Assembly (NCBI RefSeq): GCF_004341235.1
Contig: NZ_SLUP01000006.1
Location: 124,001-188,000 of the forward strand
DNA length: 64,000 nucleotides
Direction of reading: 5' to 3'
DNA from: Mariniflexile fucanivorans
Lineage (GTDB): Bacteria; Bacteroidota; Bacteroidia; Flavobacteriales; Flavobacteriaceae
The notes beneath the pieces were generated by a model. It was not told where the DNA came from. It made no database searches and was given only the letters and a program-made list of their open reading frames with translations. Made by a program: the position numbers and the translations under genes. Of this stretch, positions 16,562 to 25,779 are shown one piece after another; position 1 is the stretch's first letter, and every line of letters starts with the position of its first letter.

Positions 16562-18874
16562 ATGAAATATACCAATACAGAATTAGAAGAAAAAGCAAAT
16601 AGTTTATTGAATAATGTTCTTTTGGAAGTGTTTGCTCAAAACAATAAAATAATTGGTAAACATCCCAGTAAATTAAGTCATGAGATTGGAATTGACTATT
16701 TCTATGAGATTAGAGACCGAACAACTGGAGAGTCACTCAATGTTGTATTTAATCAAAACAAAGGAACAGAAAAGATAAATATCATTAAAGGGAAATCTTA
16801 CCCAGAAGCTGGAAATATTTCTTTTCAATTAAAATTAAGACATGCAAAATATTTTTTGAATGAACTTAACAAGCCTATATTTTTTACAGTTTGCGATTTA
16901 AAACTAATGAAAGTTTATTGGTATTGGATTCAATTAGATAATTCAATTAAAGAAAGAATAGAAGCACAATTAAAAACGAATAAGAGAACATTACAAATAT
17001 TCATACCTATTACAAATGAACTTAATCTCAAGAACTTCGATAAGTTCTATATGGAATTGGAGAAAAGCGATAGGATTCAGACACATAAATTTTTAAAATC
17101 AAAACTTTCATCTGACGAGGAATATGATTTTAAAGATTTAGAAAATCCTGAAATTAATATTATAGATAAGATACTTAAAAGTATAAAGAAATTTGACGGA
17201 CTTACAATTATACCAAAGCACGTTATAAGTAGAATGTATCCTTTTAAGGGAACAAAAAACAAAACATACTTTTATAATGAAACATTATACACAGACAATT
17301 CTGAATTTTACGATTTATTTGAAGCTTTAGAAAGAAAAAATAATACTATAACTGTTAAAAAAGAATTTAGAGATAATATTTCAATCTCAAACTTTGAAAA
17401 TGAACTAAAAGAAATCATTGATTTTCTAAAGAGTAATCTAATTCAACATTTTAAATGGAATGGCAAAGGGTATAAAGACCGTATATGTATTCATGCTCTT
17501 TATGATTATAGTAACACTTGTGATTGTGAACGATGTAATTATAATAAATTGAACTTTAAATATGCTACTGATTTATTAAAAAACCGAAAGCAAAATGATA
17601 CCTCAATTATTAAATTTAGACAAGCTTATACATATTACTTACTAGGAGATTTAAAAAATGCGTATTTATTATACAAGGAAGTTATCCACGAAACAAAAAA
17701 CAAGGATAACTCAATATTAAATATACTATGTAAATACAATCTTATAAACTTAAAAAACTTAATAAAAAACCATTATTTCGAATCTGACAGACATCAAATT
17801 CTAATCGAATTAAAGAAAATTAATTTTGTTTATGACGAGATTCTAATTGAACATAATTATTACAAGCATGTATTTGATTGGATAAAAGAAAATCAATTCA
17901 TAAATAATTCTATTTGGGAAATTGATAGACAATTTACCGAAATTCAAAATCACCATAGAAAAGATAAAAATGGAGGTTATTTCAGAGGACAACAAGCTAA
18001 TAACCTAAAATTTGAGTTTTTAAGAGTTTCCTTTTTTATTGAGTATAATTTAATAATTTATGATGTATTCAATGAATTTCAAATCCTTGTACATAAGTCA
18101 TTGGAATCAATGTTTGCATTATATAATATATATAATCCTGATTCTACTAAATATGATAAATTTGAATTTACATTCCTATATAATTGGTTGATGCATGGTG
18201 ATAGCACAAAAGTTAATAGATTGCTTCTAAAGTATGATATTAATCAAATTGAATTGAACGATGAACTTCTAGTTTTTAATCGTTTTAATGACAATTTGGA
18301 TAACTTGATTCTTTCCATTAAACGAATAAATGAGAATAAGGAAAATTATCTTTTTAGAGATAAAGTAAAAAATATCATTCAAAACTTCGCTTATATACTT
18401 TCTCGAATTAAAATGAGAAAGACCAAATTAAATTTACTTCTTAAAAAGTATATTTCATTAATTGTATTATTGAAAGATGATTATTTAGTTAGTTTAATAA
18501 AATTTGAAACTCTATTTCATTATAGAAGTGATATAAACCTAACTAATACAAAGAACATTTTAAAATTATTAAGTGAATATGAATTGTTTGACACACATTC
18601 ATATAATAAAGGTTTTGATTATTATTTATCAATTCAAAACTTTGAAAAGAAGGACAATAGATTAGTAAATATTTTTTCAAAAATTGGAACAAGTTTAAAC
18701 GAAGAAACTATAGAAAATGATTTTTTCTCAAATTTCTCAAAATATCAAAATGTATTAGAAGTTCCTGAATTAAAAGAGGAGATTATAAAGGTTGTTAAAA
18801 AAGCAGCAATAAAGAGGTTAGAAGATAATTTTGATTCTAAATATTATTATCGCCTTTCTATTTATGATATATGA
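16562..18874 (+). CDS. Large protein with N-terminal DUF4365-like nuclease domain and helical repeat region; candidate anti-phage effector
   Basis: The 770-residue protein is unusually rich in Asn, Lys, Ile and Tyr. Residues about 20-150 match the DUF4365 pattern: GIDYFYEIRD, then VVFNQNKGTE (QxK-type half of a PD-(D/E)XK active site), SFQLKLRHAKYFL and a KPIFFTVCDLKLMKVYWYWIQ strand. Around residue 320 lies a compact CDCERC motif that could bind metal. A segment with FRQAYTYYLLGDLKNAYLLYKEV then looks like a TPR helix pair, and the rest (400-770) is predicted all-helical. It shares an 11-bp overlap with the next gene (start 18864), implying a two-gene unit. An N-terminal nuclease joined to a helical sensor is common in defence proteins; the immune role is inference. 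Confidence 0.6.
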   Translation: MKYTNTELEEKANSLLNNVLLEVFAQNNKIIGKHPSKLSHEIGIDYFYEIRDRTTGESLNVVFNQNKGTEKINIIKGKSYPEAGNISFQLKLRHAKYFLNELNKPIFFTVCDLKLMKVYWYWIQLDNSIKERIEAQLKTNKRTLQIFIPITNELNLKNFDKFYMELEKSDRIQTHKFLKSKLSSDEEYDFKDLENPEINIIDKILKSIKKFDGLTIIPKHVISRMYPFKGTKNKTYFYNETLYTDNSEFYDLFEALERKNNTITVKKEFRDNISISNFENELKEIIDFLKSNLIQHFKWNGKGYKDRICIHALYDYSNTCDCERCNYNKLNFKYATDLLKNRKQNDTSIIKFRQAYTYYLLGDLKNAYLLYKEVIHETKNKDNSILNILCKYNLINLKNLIKNHYFESDRHQILIELKKINFVYDEILIEHNYYKHVFDWIKENQFINNSIWEIDRQFTEIQNHHRKDKNGGYFRGQQANNLKFEFLRVSFFIEYNLIIYDVFNEFQILVHKSLESMFALYNIYNPDSTKYDKFEFTFLYNWLMHGDSTKVNRLLLKYDINQIELNDELLVFNRFNDNLDNLILSIKRINENKENYLFRDKVKNIIQNFAYILSRIKMRKTKLNLLLKKYISLIVLLKDDYLVSLIKFETLFHYRSDINLTNTKNILKLLSEYELFDTHSYNKGFDYYLSIQNFEKKDNRLVNIFSKIGTSLNEETIENDFFSNFSKYQNVLEVPELKEEIIKVVKKAAIKRLEDNFDSKYYYRLSIYDI

Positions 18875-19415
18875 AGATGAGAGAGAAGGTGATAAAGTTA
18901 TTGAAGATGAACACATTGAAGTATTATTAGAATATGCAATGAGTATTTGTTTAGCACACCCAAATTTAAACAAGGGAGTTATACCAAAACAAGAAGAAGC
19001 AAACTTGATTTATGAACAGCTCTTAAAACTAAAAACCAACTTTGTTTTTTTAGAAATCTCTAAAAACATACCTGATAAAACTGAAGATGAGCCAGATAGT
19101 TGGATGCGTAATAGCGTAATGCTAGATACAATGAACGTCAGAGGAAATGGTTATCATCAACATATTGAAGAATTATACAAGGAGGTTTTTGGACCATTTG
19201 ATGATTTTTTAGAACAATTTTATAGTTTCAATTCTATTGATATTTATAAAACTATTTTCAAATTGGATGATTTGATATTATCAAAAATAGGAACTCTTTT
19301 TGGTAGTGTTAAAAGTCATGATAGATTTATGAGGTGGAATGAAAAAATTGGTAAAGAAAATAAAATAGAATCTCGAAGTTTTCCTTGGCCTCATAAAATT
19401 TTTGTAAAACAATAA
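18864..19415 (+). CDS. Small partner protein of the DUF4365-like gene, unknown function
   Basis: The 183-residue product starts at the ATG at 18864, overlapping the end of the 770-residue gene by 11 bp; a more distal in-frame Met at 18831 would add a hydrophobic run but overlap by 44 bp. It is acidic at the N-terminus. It has a central NVRGNGYHQHIEELYKEVF...GPFDDFLEQFYSF pattern that reminds me of helical modules seen upstream of SEC-C zinc motifs in bacterial accessory proteins, but no SEC-C cysteines are present. It could therefore be a complete small protein or a truncated one. The long degenerate spacer after it is compatible with loss of a 3' part. Confidence 0.5.
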   Translation: MIYEDEREGDKVIEDEHIEVLLEYAMSICLAHPNLNKGVIPKQEEANLIYEQLLKLKTNFVFLEISKNIPDKTEDEPDSWMRNSVMLDTMNVRGNGYHQHIEELYKEVFGPFDDFLEQFYSFNSIDIYKTIFKLDDLILSKIGTLFGSVKSHDRFMRWNEKIGKENKIESRSFPWPHKIFVKQ

Positions 19416-19988
19416 GGTGAAGTGAGCGTGTATATTTTAGGGGTTTAGCAATTATAGTTTCTTAAGAGTTATGGTTACACAAGGGATTTCAAAAAATTGT
19501 AAACGAGTTACAATGTTTCCTAAAATATAGCGAATTAGCCGTAAATTGTTTCCAAAAGTTTATGCAGCCTTGAATTTTTGTTTCTTTTGTTTCAAGACAC
19601 TATTTTAAAGAATTGATTGAGTATCAATTTTTAAAATATCTAATAATGAAACATTAAAAAAAAAAAAGATTAATTGAAGTATTTGAGCAAGGGAAAATTT
19701 TATGCTCTTGTGGCAAGCTTACGAGAATCGTCTAAAATTTTTTATAACGTACATTTTGTCGAATACGCGAATTTTAAAACAGAGTAAAAAGGTTAGCTTT
19801 TAATTTGGCGCTGGCAAGCGATGGATAATTGTGTTTAAAAATAAATGCATTGAGCATTTAAATTTTTAAAAAGCAATCGAGCGCATTGGCATGCGGCTAT
19901 TTTAAATAACGTCTAATTTGTTGGTCGTAAAATAGCTGTTACATAATTGCTATCGATATGAACCTAAAGGCATCATATCTGCAACTAT

Positions 19989-20026
19989 GTAAAATAGAAC
20001 AAAAAGAGTTCTATTCGCTATTTTAC
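19989..20026. repeat. Inverted repeat with two mutually exclusive stems
   Basis: GTAAAATAG (19989-19997) pairs with CTATTTTAC (20018-20026). AATAGAAC (19993-20000) alternatively pairs with GTTCTATT (20008-20015). The left arms overlap, so only one stem can form at a time. TATGTAAAATAGAA from this element recurs near 30555-30568. Confidence 0.55.
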
Positions 20027-20034
20027 TTACGATA

Positions 20035-20060
20035 GTATTTGTTCTATAATTAATAATATG
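20035..20060. repeat. Imperfect internal copy of the island-flanking repeat
   Basis: The segment ATTTGTTCTATAATTAATAA (within 20037-20060) differs by two bases over 24 positions from 30536-30559 (ATTTGTACTATAATTAATAT). It sits 140 bp upstream of the orphan gene at 20200. Confidence 0.5.
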
Positions 20061-20199
20061 CAAATAATAAATCCTAGTAAAATCAATGGCTTAGAGCGAA
20101 AAAATTCATTTACACCTAAATCTGTTTTTTGATTAAGTAAATTCACACAAAAGTTAATCATTCCCTTATTTTGAACCATTTTGTTAATTCGAATTAGGA

Positions 20200-20748
20200 A
20201 TGAAACAATTAAAAATCAGTATTAGTTTATCGGAGTATCAAGAAAAACACACTATTTATTTAGGGCAAGGGGAGTGGCTTAAACACAAAAGCAAAACCTT
20301 TCTAGAAGCATATCTACGAACCTATAAGAAAGTGCTTTTAGACAATGTCAAAATATTAAATTCATACAATTCTCAAATTTACACGTTGTACAGGGCTTTC
20401 TTTTTTGATTTGTCAGATATAGAGGTTGAAAGAGTGAGTAATATCTTTGCAGAATTTAATAAGCAATTTAATTGGATGTTTGACAATATTGGCGGTTGCC
20501 AAAATTCAATTATTTTCTCTAAAATCAATACCTGTATATTCATTTCGTTAGATATTTTATACATACTTCAATCACATGCTCAAACACACAAAAACTATTC
20601 TTTAAAAAATCAAGCCGAAGCTTATATTAAAATGCTTGAAAATTTTAATGAGAAATACGAAAGCGAAAAAAACAGTTTAGATGTTAATAGAAACTATGCT
20701 CAAAACAATATGAGTATTATTAAGGATGATTTTAGAAAGGCTATGTAG
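20200..20748 (+). CDS. Hypothetical protein, orphan in the island
   Basis: The 182-residue protein is predicted to be mostly helical, with no signal peptide. It contains two hydrophobic but not clearly membrane-spanning segments (for instance CIFISLDILYILQSH) and a charged C-terminus. I recognise no family. It is preceded by the repeat-rich spacer and followed, after about 170 bp, by the DUF262 gene. The short spacers could place it with either neighbour, but nothing in the sequence shows an operon. Confidence 0.45.
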   Translation: MKQLKISISLSEYQEKHTIYLGQGEWLKHKSKTFLEAYLRTYKKVLLDNVKILNSYNSQIYTLYRAFFFDLSDIEVERVSNIFAEFNKQFNWMFDNIGGCQNSIIFSKINTCIFISLDILYILQSHAQTHKNYSLKNQAEAYIKMLENFNEKYESEKNSLDVNRNYAQNNMSIIKDDFRKAM

Positions 20749-20922
20749 AATCTACAAATTTTAGTATAATTTTCTAACTTAAATAACGAATAACTAATAA
20801 GCATTTGATTACATTTGTTTATGTATTAATATTACAATTCAATTACAGAATCAAACAACATTCTGACATTAATTTTTCTTATTAGTATATGTCATCCACT
20901 AAAAAAATAAACAAAATTATTT

Positions 20923-22785
20923 ATGAACATACAGCCAAATAATCAGACAGTTGAAAAGTGTTTAAAGCAAAGAACTTATTACATCGATTTTTATCAAAGA
21001 GAATATGTATGGAAAAAAGAAATTGTCAATATTTTACTTGAAGATATATTTTTCACTTTTGAACTTGCTTATGAAGACCATAAAGATAAAGATCTTACAG
21101 CAGAAGTTCTTGCTAAATATAATTGGTACTACTTAAATATATATATAACCAATACTATCGGGGGCAAAGAGTATATCGTTGATGGTCAACAAAGACTAAC
21201 CACATTAACCTTAATTGCTTTGAAATTGCTCAGACTTGCAATTCTGGATAAAGAATATTTTGAAAACTTAATTGACACTTTGAAAGATTGCATTTATGGA
21301 AAAGACAAATTCAAAGGAAATATTTTTTGGATAGATAATGAGAAAAGAAAACGCATCATGCAACACCTTGTTGAAAACAAGGATTTCACAGGCGAGTTTG
21401 AAAGTGTCACGGAAGAAAATATAAACGAAAGGTTTAAGGATATATCAAAGTATATCGACGACAAAAACTTATCAAAAGAAAAACTTAAATCTTTCATCAT
21501 GTACTTTCTTGAACGATTAGTGCTGGTTGAATTAAAAATTGAAAAAGACGACACGCCTATGGTCTTTGAGGTCATAAATGACAGGGGTGTTGCTCTAAAA
21601 CCTTTTGAAATTTTAAAGGGTAAATTAGTTGGTGCGCTTGACAAAGCTGATACGGAGAAATATAGCACGCTATGGGAAGATTCCATAACTCGCTTAAGCG
21701 GAATTGAAGATGCCTTTTTTATTGATTATTTAAAAGGAAAATTCATTTTCAAAAGGAATGCAGACTTGGAAAAAGCAATTAATAACCAATACCATAGATA
21801 TATATTTGAATCTAATGATATAGCAGACAGTTTACAATTCAGAAAAAAAGATAAAAACCATGCTAAAAATATAAAAGATTTTATAGAAGATGATTTAACC
21901 TATTATTCTAAACTTTATTCGGTAATTAGGAGAAATGAGTATGAATTTTTAAGCTATAACAACGATATAAACGATTTATCTGGTCAATATCAAAATATCA
22001 TAGCTGCATGTACCATCGAAGATGAGAAAGAACAGGTAAAAATTGAATCCATTGCAAAGGAAATTGATAGACTCTATATGTTGCTCCGTTTAAATGGAAT
22101 TTATAATAGTAATAATTATCAAGAAATATCTTACCAATTAAATAGAGATTTGCAACAAAAGGATATTTCTGATTACAGAAATATTTTTAATAACGCCATT
22201 GAACAAAGAATCAAAGAAGCTAGAAATTTAACCCAAATTACATCTTTACTTGATTATGACAGGTTTAAAACAAGGGGATATGATAATATTGAACGCAGAC
22301 CATTGAGATATTTCTTTGCACGTGTTGAAAAATACATTTGTGATAATACAGAAAAAACAATGGAGAATGATGTGCTTTATATCTCCACAAAAACAGGTCA
22401 CAAAACAGGCTATCATATAGAACATATATTATCTAGAAATGATGAAAACAAACAATACTTTCATTCGGATGAGGAGTTTGAAAATCAAAGAAATAGATTA
22501 GGCGGATTACTACTTTTGTACAATATGGATAACATCATTTCTAATAATGAAGAATATTATTTAGGAAAAAGAAAAACCTATAATAATGGTTTAGTATGGG
22601 GCCGTACATTAATTGATAGTTTTTATCATTCAACCAATTCACGTTTTATTGAATTTAATCAACGGTTCAAATCGCAAACTAACATGGAATTTGTTTATAC
22701 TGATAAGTTCGATTCTGAAATTTTGGAGTATAGAAGTAAATTATTATTTGAAATAGTAAAGAAAATATGGATAGTCGAAAATTAA
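20923..22785 (+). CDS. DUF262 / DUF1524-type (GmrSD-like) HNH endonuclease
   Basis: The 620-residue protein joins a DUF262 domain to a C-terminal HNH-type nuclease. The N-terminal ParB-like part shows FYQREYVW (about 23-30) and the hallmark DGQQRLTT (87-94), which in GmrS/DndB-like proteins binds and hydrolyses nucleotide. The C-terminal DUF1524 part shows HIEHILSR (about 498-505) and NRLGGLLLLY with trailing Asn residues, the betabetaalpha-metal pattern. GmrSD fusions restrict modified phage DNA; SspE and other DUF262 defence proteins are related. It stands alone here, between two long spacers, consistent with a self-contained restriction gene. Confidence 0.8.
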   Translation: MNIQPNNQTVEKCLKQRTYYIDFYQREYVWKKEIVNILLEDIFFTFELAYEDHKDKDLTAEVLAKYNWYYLNIYITNTIGGKEYIVDGQQRLTTLTLIALKLLRLAILDKEYFENLIDTLKDCIYGKDKFKGNIFWIDNEKRKRIMQHLVENKDFTGEFESVTEENINERFKDISKYIDDKNLSKEKLKSFIMYFLERLVLVELKIEKDDTPMVFEVINDRGVALKPFEILKGKLVGALDKADTEKYSTLWEDSITRLSGIEDAFFIDYLKGKFIFKRNADLEKAINNQYHRYIFESNDIADSLQFRKKDKNHAKNIKDFIEDDLTYYSKLYSVIRRNEYEFLSYNNDINDLSGQYQNIIAACTIEDEKEQVKIESIAKEIDRLYMLLRLNGIYNSNNYQEISYQLNRDLQQKDISDYRNIFNNAIEQRIKEARNLTQITSLLDYDRFKTRGYDNIERRPLRYFFARVEKYICDNTEKTMENDVLYISTKTGHKTGYHIEHILSRNDENKQYFHSDEEFENQRNRLGGLLLLYNMDNIISNNEEYYLGKRKTYNNGLVWGRTLIDSFYHSTNSRFIEFNQRFKSQTNMEFVYTDKFDSEILEYRSKLLFEIVKKIWIVEN

Positions 22786-23090
22786 TAGAGATAAACAATC
22801 AAACTCTAATAGATTTATAATTTCCATTAATAAAACAACCAAAAATTAATTTTAGAATCAAAATTCATCCATTTAATAAGTAACTTCGAAACCCTTTTTT
22901 AAGGCTTTAAAATTTAAAACAATTTATATTTTTAGGAAATTAATAGTAGTGGGATTTTCTCTAAAATATTATATATTTAAACCTTCCTAAATAAAACATT
23001 TTACATTTAAGAGTAGCACAAATTAAAAACAAAACTATTTTTTTAGTGCATCTATTTTTAAATAAAATATTTAAAATATAAACATATAAT
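22786..23090. other. AT-rich spacer before the restriction-modification cluster
   Basis: This 305-bp stretch has very low GC and no ORF. It probably contains the promoter for the mod gene, but no TTG-n19-TAnnTTTG pair is convincing. Confidence 0.4.
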
Positions 23091-24773
23091 ATGCCAACAC
23101 TCAATTGGATTGGAAAAGATAAAGTTATAAACCATCATCAAGATGTGCCATTTAGAGTATTGGAACATAAATACGGTTTTACTGCTAAAGACGGACAAAT
23201 AAATGCACAAACCGAAAGCGGAAACAAAATAGTACATGGAGATAATTTAGAAGCCTTAAAAAGCCTATTACCAGAATACGAGGGGAAAATAAAATGTATT
23301 TATATAGACCCTCCTTACAATACGGGAAATGAAAGTTGGGTATATAATGATAATGTTAACCATCCAAAAATAAAAAAATGGTTGGGAGAAGTTGTTGGTA
23401 AAGATGGAGAAGATTTAACTCGGCACGACAAATGGCTATGTATGATGTACCCACGCTTACAGTTATTACACAAACTATTGGCAGACGATGGTGCCATTTT
23501 TATAAGTATTGATGATAATGAACAAGCTAATTTAAAATTGATTTGTGACGAAATTTTTGGGGTGAGGAATTTTTTAGGTTTAATTACACGGAAACAAAGT
23601 AGTGGTTCGAAAAATGATACAGGAAGTAACAAAGTGATTACAACAGCAGACTATATCTTACCTTACAAGAAAAACACTTTTGAATTTCATCCATACCAAA
23701 TTAAGAATAACAAAAAATTCAACCTTAAAGATAAAGATGGTTTTTTTAGTATTAGAGCTTTAGAAATGCAAGGTGGTGGAGATACCCTACCACAAAGAAC
23801 AAAAATGGGTTACTCAGTTTTTTACAATCAAAAATCAAAAGAAGTAAGGATACTTTTTGATTATAACTTAGAAAATCAACCCGTTTACGAAGAAGCAAAT
23901 ATAAAGTTCTTAGAAAAAGGATTTAAATGTTATAGACCAAGAAAAAGAGGGAATGAATATGGGATATGGAGATGGGGTTCAGAAACTTTTTTAGAAAGGT
24001 TTAATAAAAATCTTGTACACTTTGATAAAGGAAGGGTTTATATGAAAGAACGAGCTGTTGATTATGTAAACAAATATCCAGAAGCTTTGCTAGATGAATT
24101 TTTAAATACCCAAGGAACAAATGAATTAAAAGAAATCTTCGACACTAAGAAATTTGATTTTCCTAAACCTTCTGAATTGGTAAAATTTATTGGAACAGTT
24201 TCAACTGACAAAAATTCCATCATTCTCGATTCCTTTGCTGGTTCTGGAACTACTGCACACGCCGTTTTAAACCTAAATAAACAAGATGGCGGAAACAGAA
24301 AATTCATTTTAATAGAAATGGAAGATTACGCCAATGATATTACTGCCGAACGTGTAAAAAGAGTAGCAAAAGGATATGGCAAAGACACTAAAAAAGTTGA
24401 TGGTACAGGCGGAGCATTCGATTTTTACGAATTAGGCTTACCGCTTTTTGGTGCAGACCAAAATTTAAACGAAGAAGTTGGCATACAAAAAATACGAGAA
24501 TACATTTGGTTTTCAGAAACCAGAACAACATATGCCCAACCCAAAGAAAACACAGATTCTAATTATTTATTAGGTAAAAAGGATGATGCCGTTTATTATT
24601 TCATTTACGAAAAAAACCAATTAACCACTTTAGATTTTGATGCTTTAGAATTTATAAAAACAAAAGGTGAACAATATATTATTTATGCAGATAATTGTTT
24701 ACTGCCAAAAGAATTTATGTCAAAAAACAATATCATTTTTAAAAAAATACCACGAGATATTACAAGGTTTTAA
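23091..24773 (+). CDS. Type III DNA methyltransferase (Mod), beta class
   Basis: The 560-residue N6-adenine methyltransferase has the beta-class motif order: catalytic DPPYNTG first (73-79), AdoMet-binding FxGxG as DSFAGSGTT later (380-388). A region of about 250 residues between them serves as target-recognition domain. It would both methylate the recognition site and provide specificity to Res. The MLADDGAIFISIDD-type motif V segment (about 137-147) is intact, so the enzyme looks active. It is 3 bp upstream of the YhcG-type gene. Typical Mod proteins are somewhat longer, but nothing essential seems absent. Confidence 0.9.
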   Translation: MPTLNWIGKDKVINHHQDVPFRVLEHKYGFTAKDGQINAQTESGNKIVHGDNLEALKSLLPEYEGKIKCIYIDPPYNTGNESWVYNDNVNHPKIKKWLGEVVGKDGEDLTRHDKWLCMMYPRLQLLHKLLADDGAIFISIDDNEQANLKLICDEIFGVRNFLGLITRKQSSGSKNDTGSNKVITTADYILPYKKNTFEFHPYQIKNNKKFNLKDKDGFFSIRALEMQGGGDTLPQRTKMGYSVFYNQKSKEVRILFDYNLENQPVYEEANIKFLEKGFKCYRPRKRGNEYGIWRWGSETFLERFNKNLVHFDKGRVYMKERAVDYVNKYPEALLDEFLNTQGTNELKEIFDTKKFDFPKPSELVKFIGTVSTDKNSIILDSFAGSGTTAHAVLNLNKQDGGNRKFILIEMEDYANDITAERVKRVAKGYGKDTKKVDGTGGAFDFYELGLPLFGADQNLNEEVGIQKIREYIWFSETRTTYAQPKENTDSNYLLGKKDDAVYYFIYEKNQLTTLDFDALEFIKTKGEQYIIYADNCLLPKEFMSKNNIIFKKIPRDITRF

Positions 24774-24776
24774 ATT

Positions 24777-25778
24777 ATGAGTAAAGAAATTAGCACCCTT
24801 TTATTTAAAGATTTGTCTCAAATAATAGAGCAAGGAAAAAAACAAGTTGTAGCACAAATAAACAGTACTTTAACATTGGTTTATTGGCAAGTTGGTTATA
24901 AAATAAACACCCATATTTTAAATAATGAAAGGGCAGAATATGGAAAAGAAGTCTTAGCGCAATTATCGGCTCAATTAGAAGAACATTATGGGAGGCAATT
25001 CAATTTAAAAAATGTAAGACGTATGATGAATTTCGCCAAATCGTTTTCAGATTTTGCAATTGTGCCACCACTGGCGGCACAATTGAGTTGGTCGCATTTT
25101 ATAGAACTCATACCATTAAAAAGTCAAGAAGCAAGATTATATTATGCTCAAAAAGCAAGTGAAGAAACTTGGAGCAAAAGAGAGTTGAGAAAACAAATAG
25201 AAAGAAAAGCTTTTGAAAGAAAGGAAATTGCAAAAACGCAGCTTGACACGACGCCAATAGAAATACAAAACTCATTTAAAGACCCTTATTTTTTAGATTT
25301 TTTAGGCTTAAAAGATGGCTATCTTGAAAATGATTTAGAAGGTGCCATTTTAAAGGAATTAGAATATTTTATTTTAGAACTTGGTAAAGGTTTTGCTTTT
25401 GTAGAAAGACAAAAACGATTGATAATAGACGGTGAAGATTTTTATATAGATTTATTATTTTATCACAGAAAAATAAAACGTTTGGTAGCTATCGAATTAA
25501 AACTTGGAAAGTTTAAAGCAGCCCACAAAGGACAAATGGAACTGTATTTAAAATGGTTGGACAAACACGAAAGGCAAGAAGGCGAATATCCACCAATTGG
25601 TTTAATACTTTGTGCAGAAAAAAGTAGTGAGCAAGTAGAATTGCTAGAAATGGGTAAAAATGGTATCATGGTAGCCGAATATTGGACAGAATTACCAGCA
25701 AAAAACGAATTGGAAGCTAAATTACATCAAGCATTAATTGAAGCAAAAGCAAGAATTGAACAAAAAAGGTTAATGTAG
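24777..25778 (+). CDS. PD-(D/E)XK nuclease family protein, DUF1016 / YhcG type
   Basis: The 333-residue protein has the N-terminal DUF1016 helical domain with QLSWSHF (about 102-108) and the C-terminal YhcG nuclease-like domain. The latter has Asp225 in YIDLLFYH and the E-x-K pair Glu240/Lys242 in AIELKLGKF, giving the D...ExK signature. It lies between mod and res with gaps of 3 bp and 1 bp, so it is in the same operon. YhcG-like proteins frequently accompany restriction systems; whether this one is a third subunit, an accessory nuclease or a regulator is not known. The catalytic residues are all retained. Confidence 0.85.
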   Translation: MSKEISTLLFKDLSQIIEQGKKQVVAQINSTLTLVYWQVGYKINTHILNNERAEYGKEVLAQLSAQLEEHYGRQFNLKNVRRMMNFAKSFSDFAIVPPLAAQLSWSHFIELIPLKSQEARLYYAQKASEETWSKRELRKQIERKAFERKEIAKTQLDTTPIEIQNSFKDPYFLDFLGLKDGYLENDLEGAILKELEYFILELGKGFAFVERQKRLIIDGEDFYIDLLFYHRKIKRLVAIELKLGKFKAAHKGQMELYLKWLDKHERQEGEYPPIGLILCAEKSSEQVELLEMGKNGIMVAEYWTELPAKNELEAKLHQALIEAKARIEQKRLM

Positions 25779-25779
25779 T

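Larger units (their letters stand above)
19416..20199. other. 784-bp spacer with repeat remnants and hairpins
   Basis: No ORF of credible length is present. The stretch contains a hairpin CTTGAA/TTCAAG at 19569-19596, repeated short runs of TAAAATAG, two competing stems at 19989-20026, and an imperfect copy of the TGTACTATAAT repeat at 20035-20060. It looks like a graveyard of mobile-element or repeat debris rather than a gene. Confidence 0.5.
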
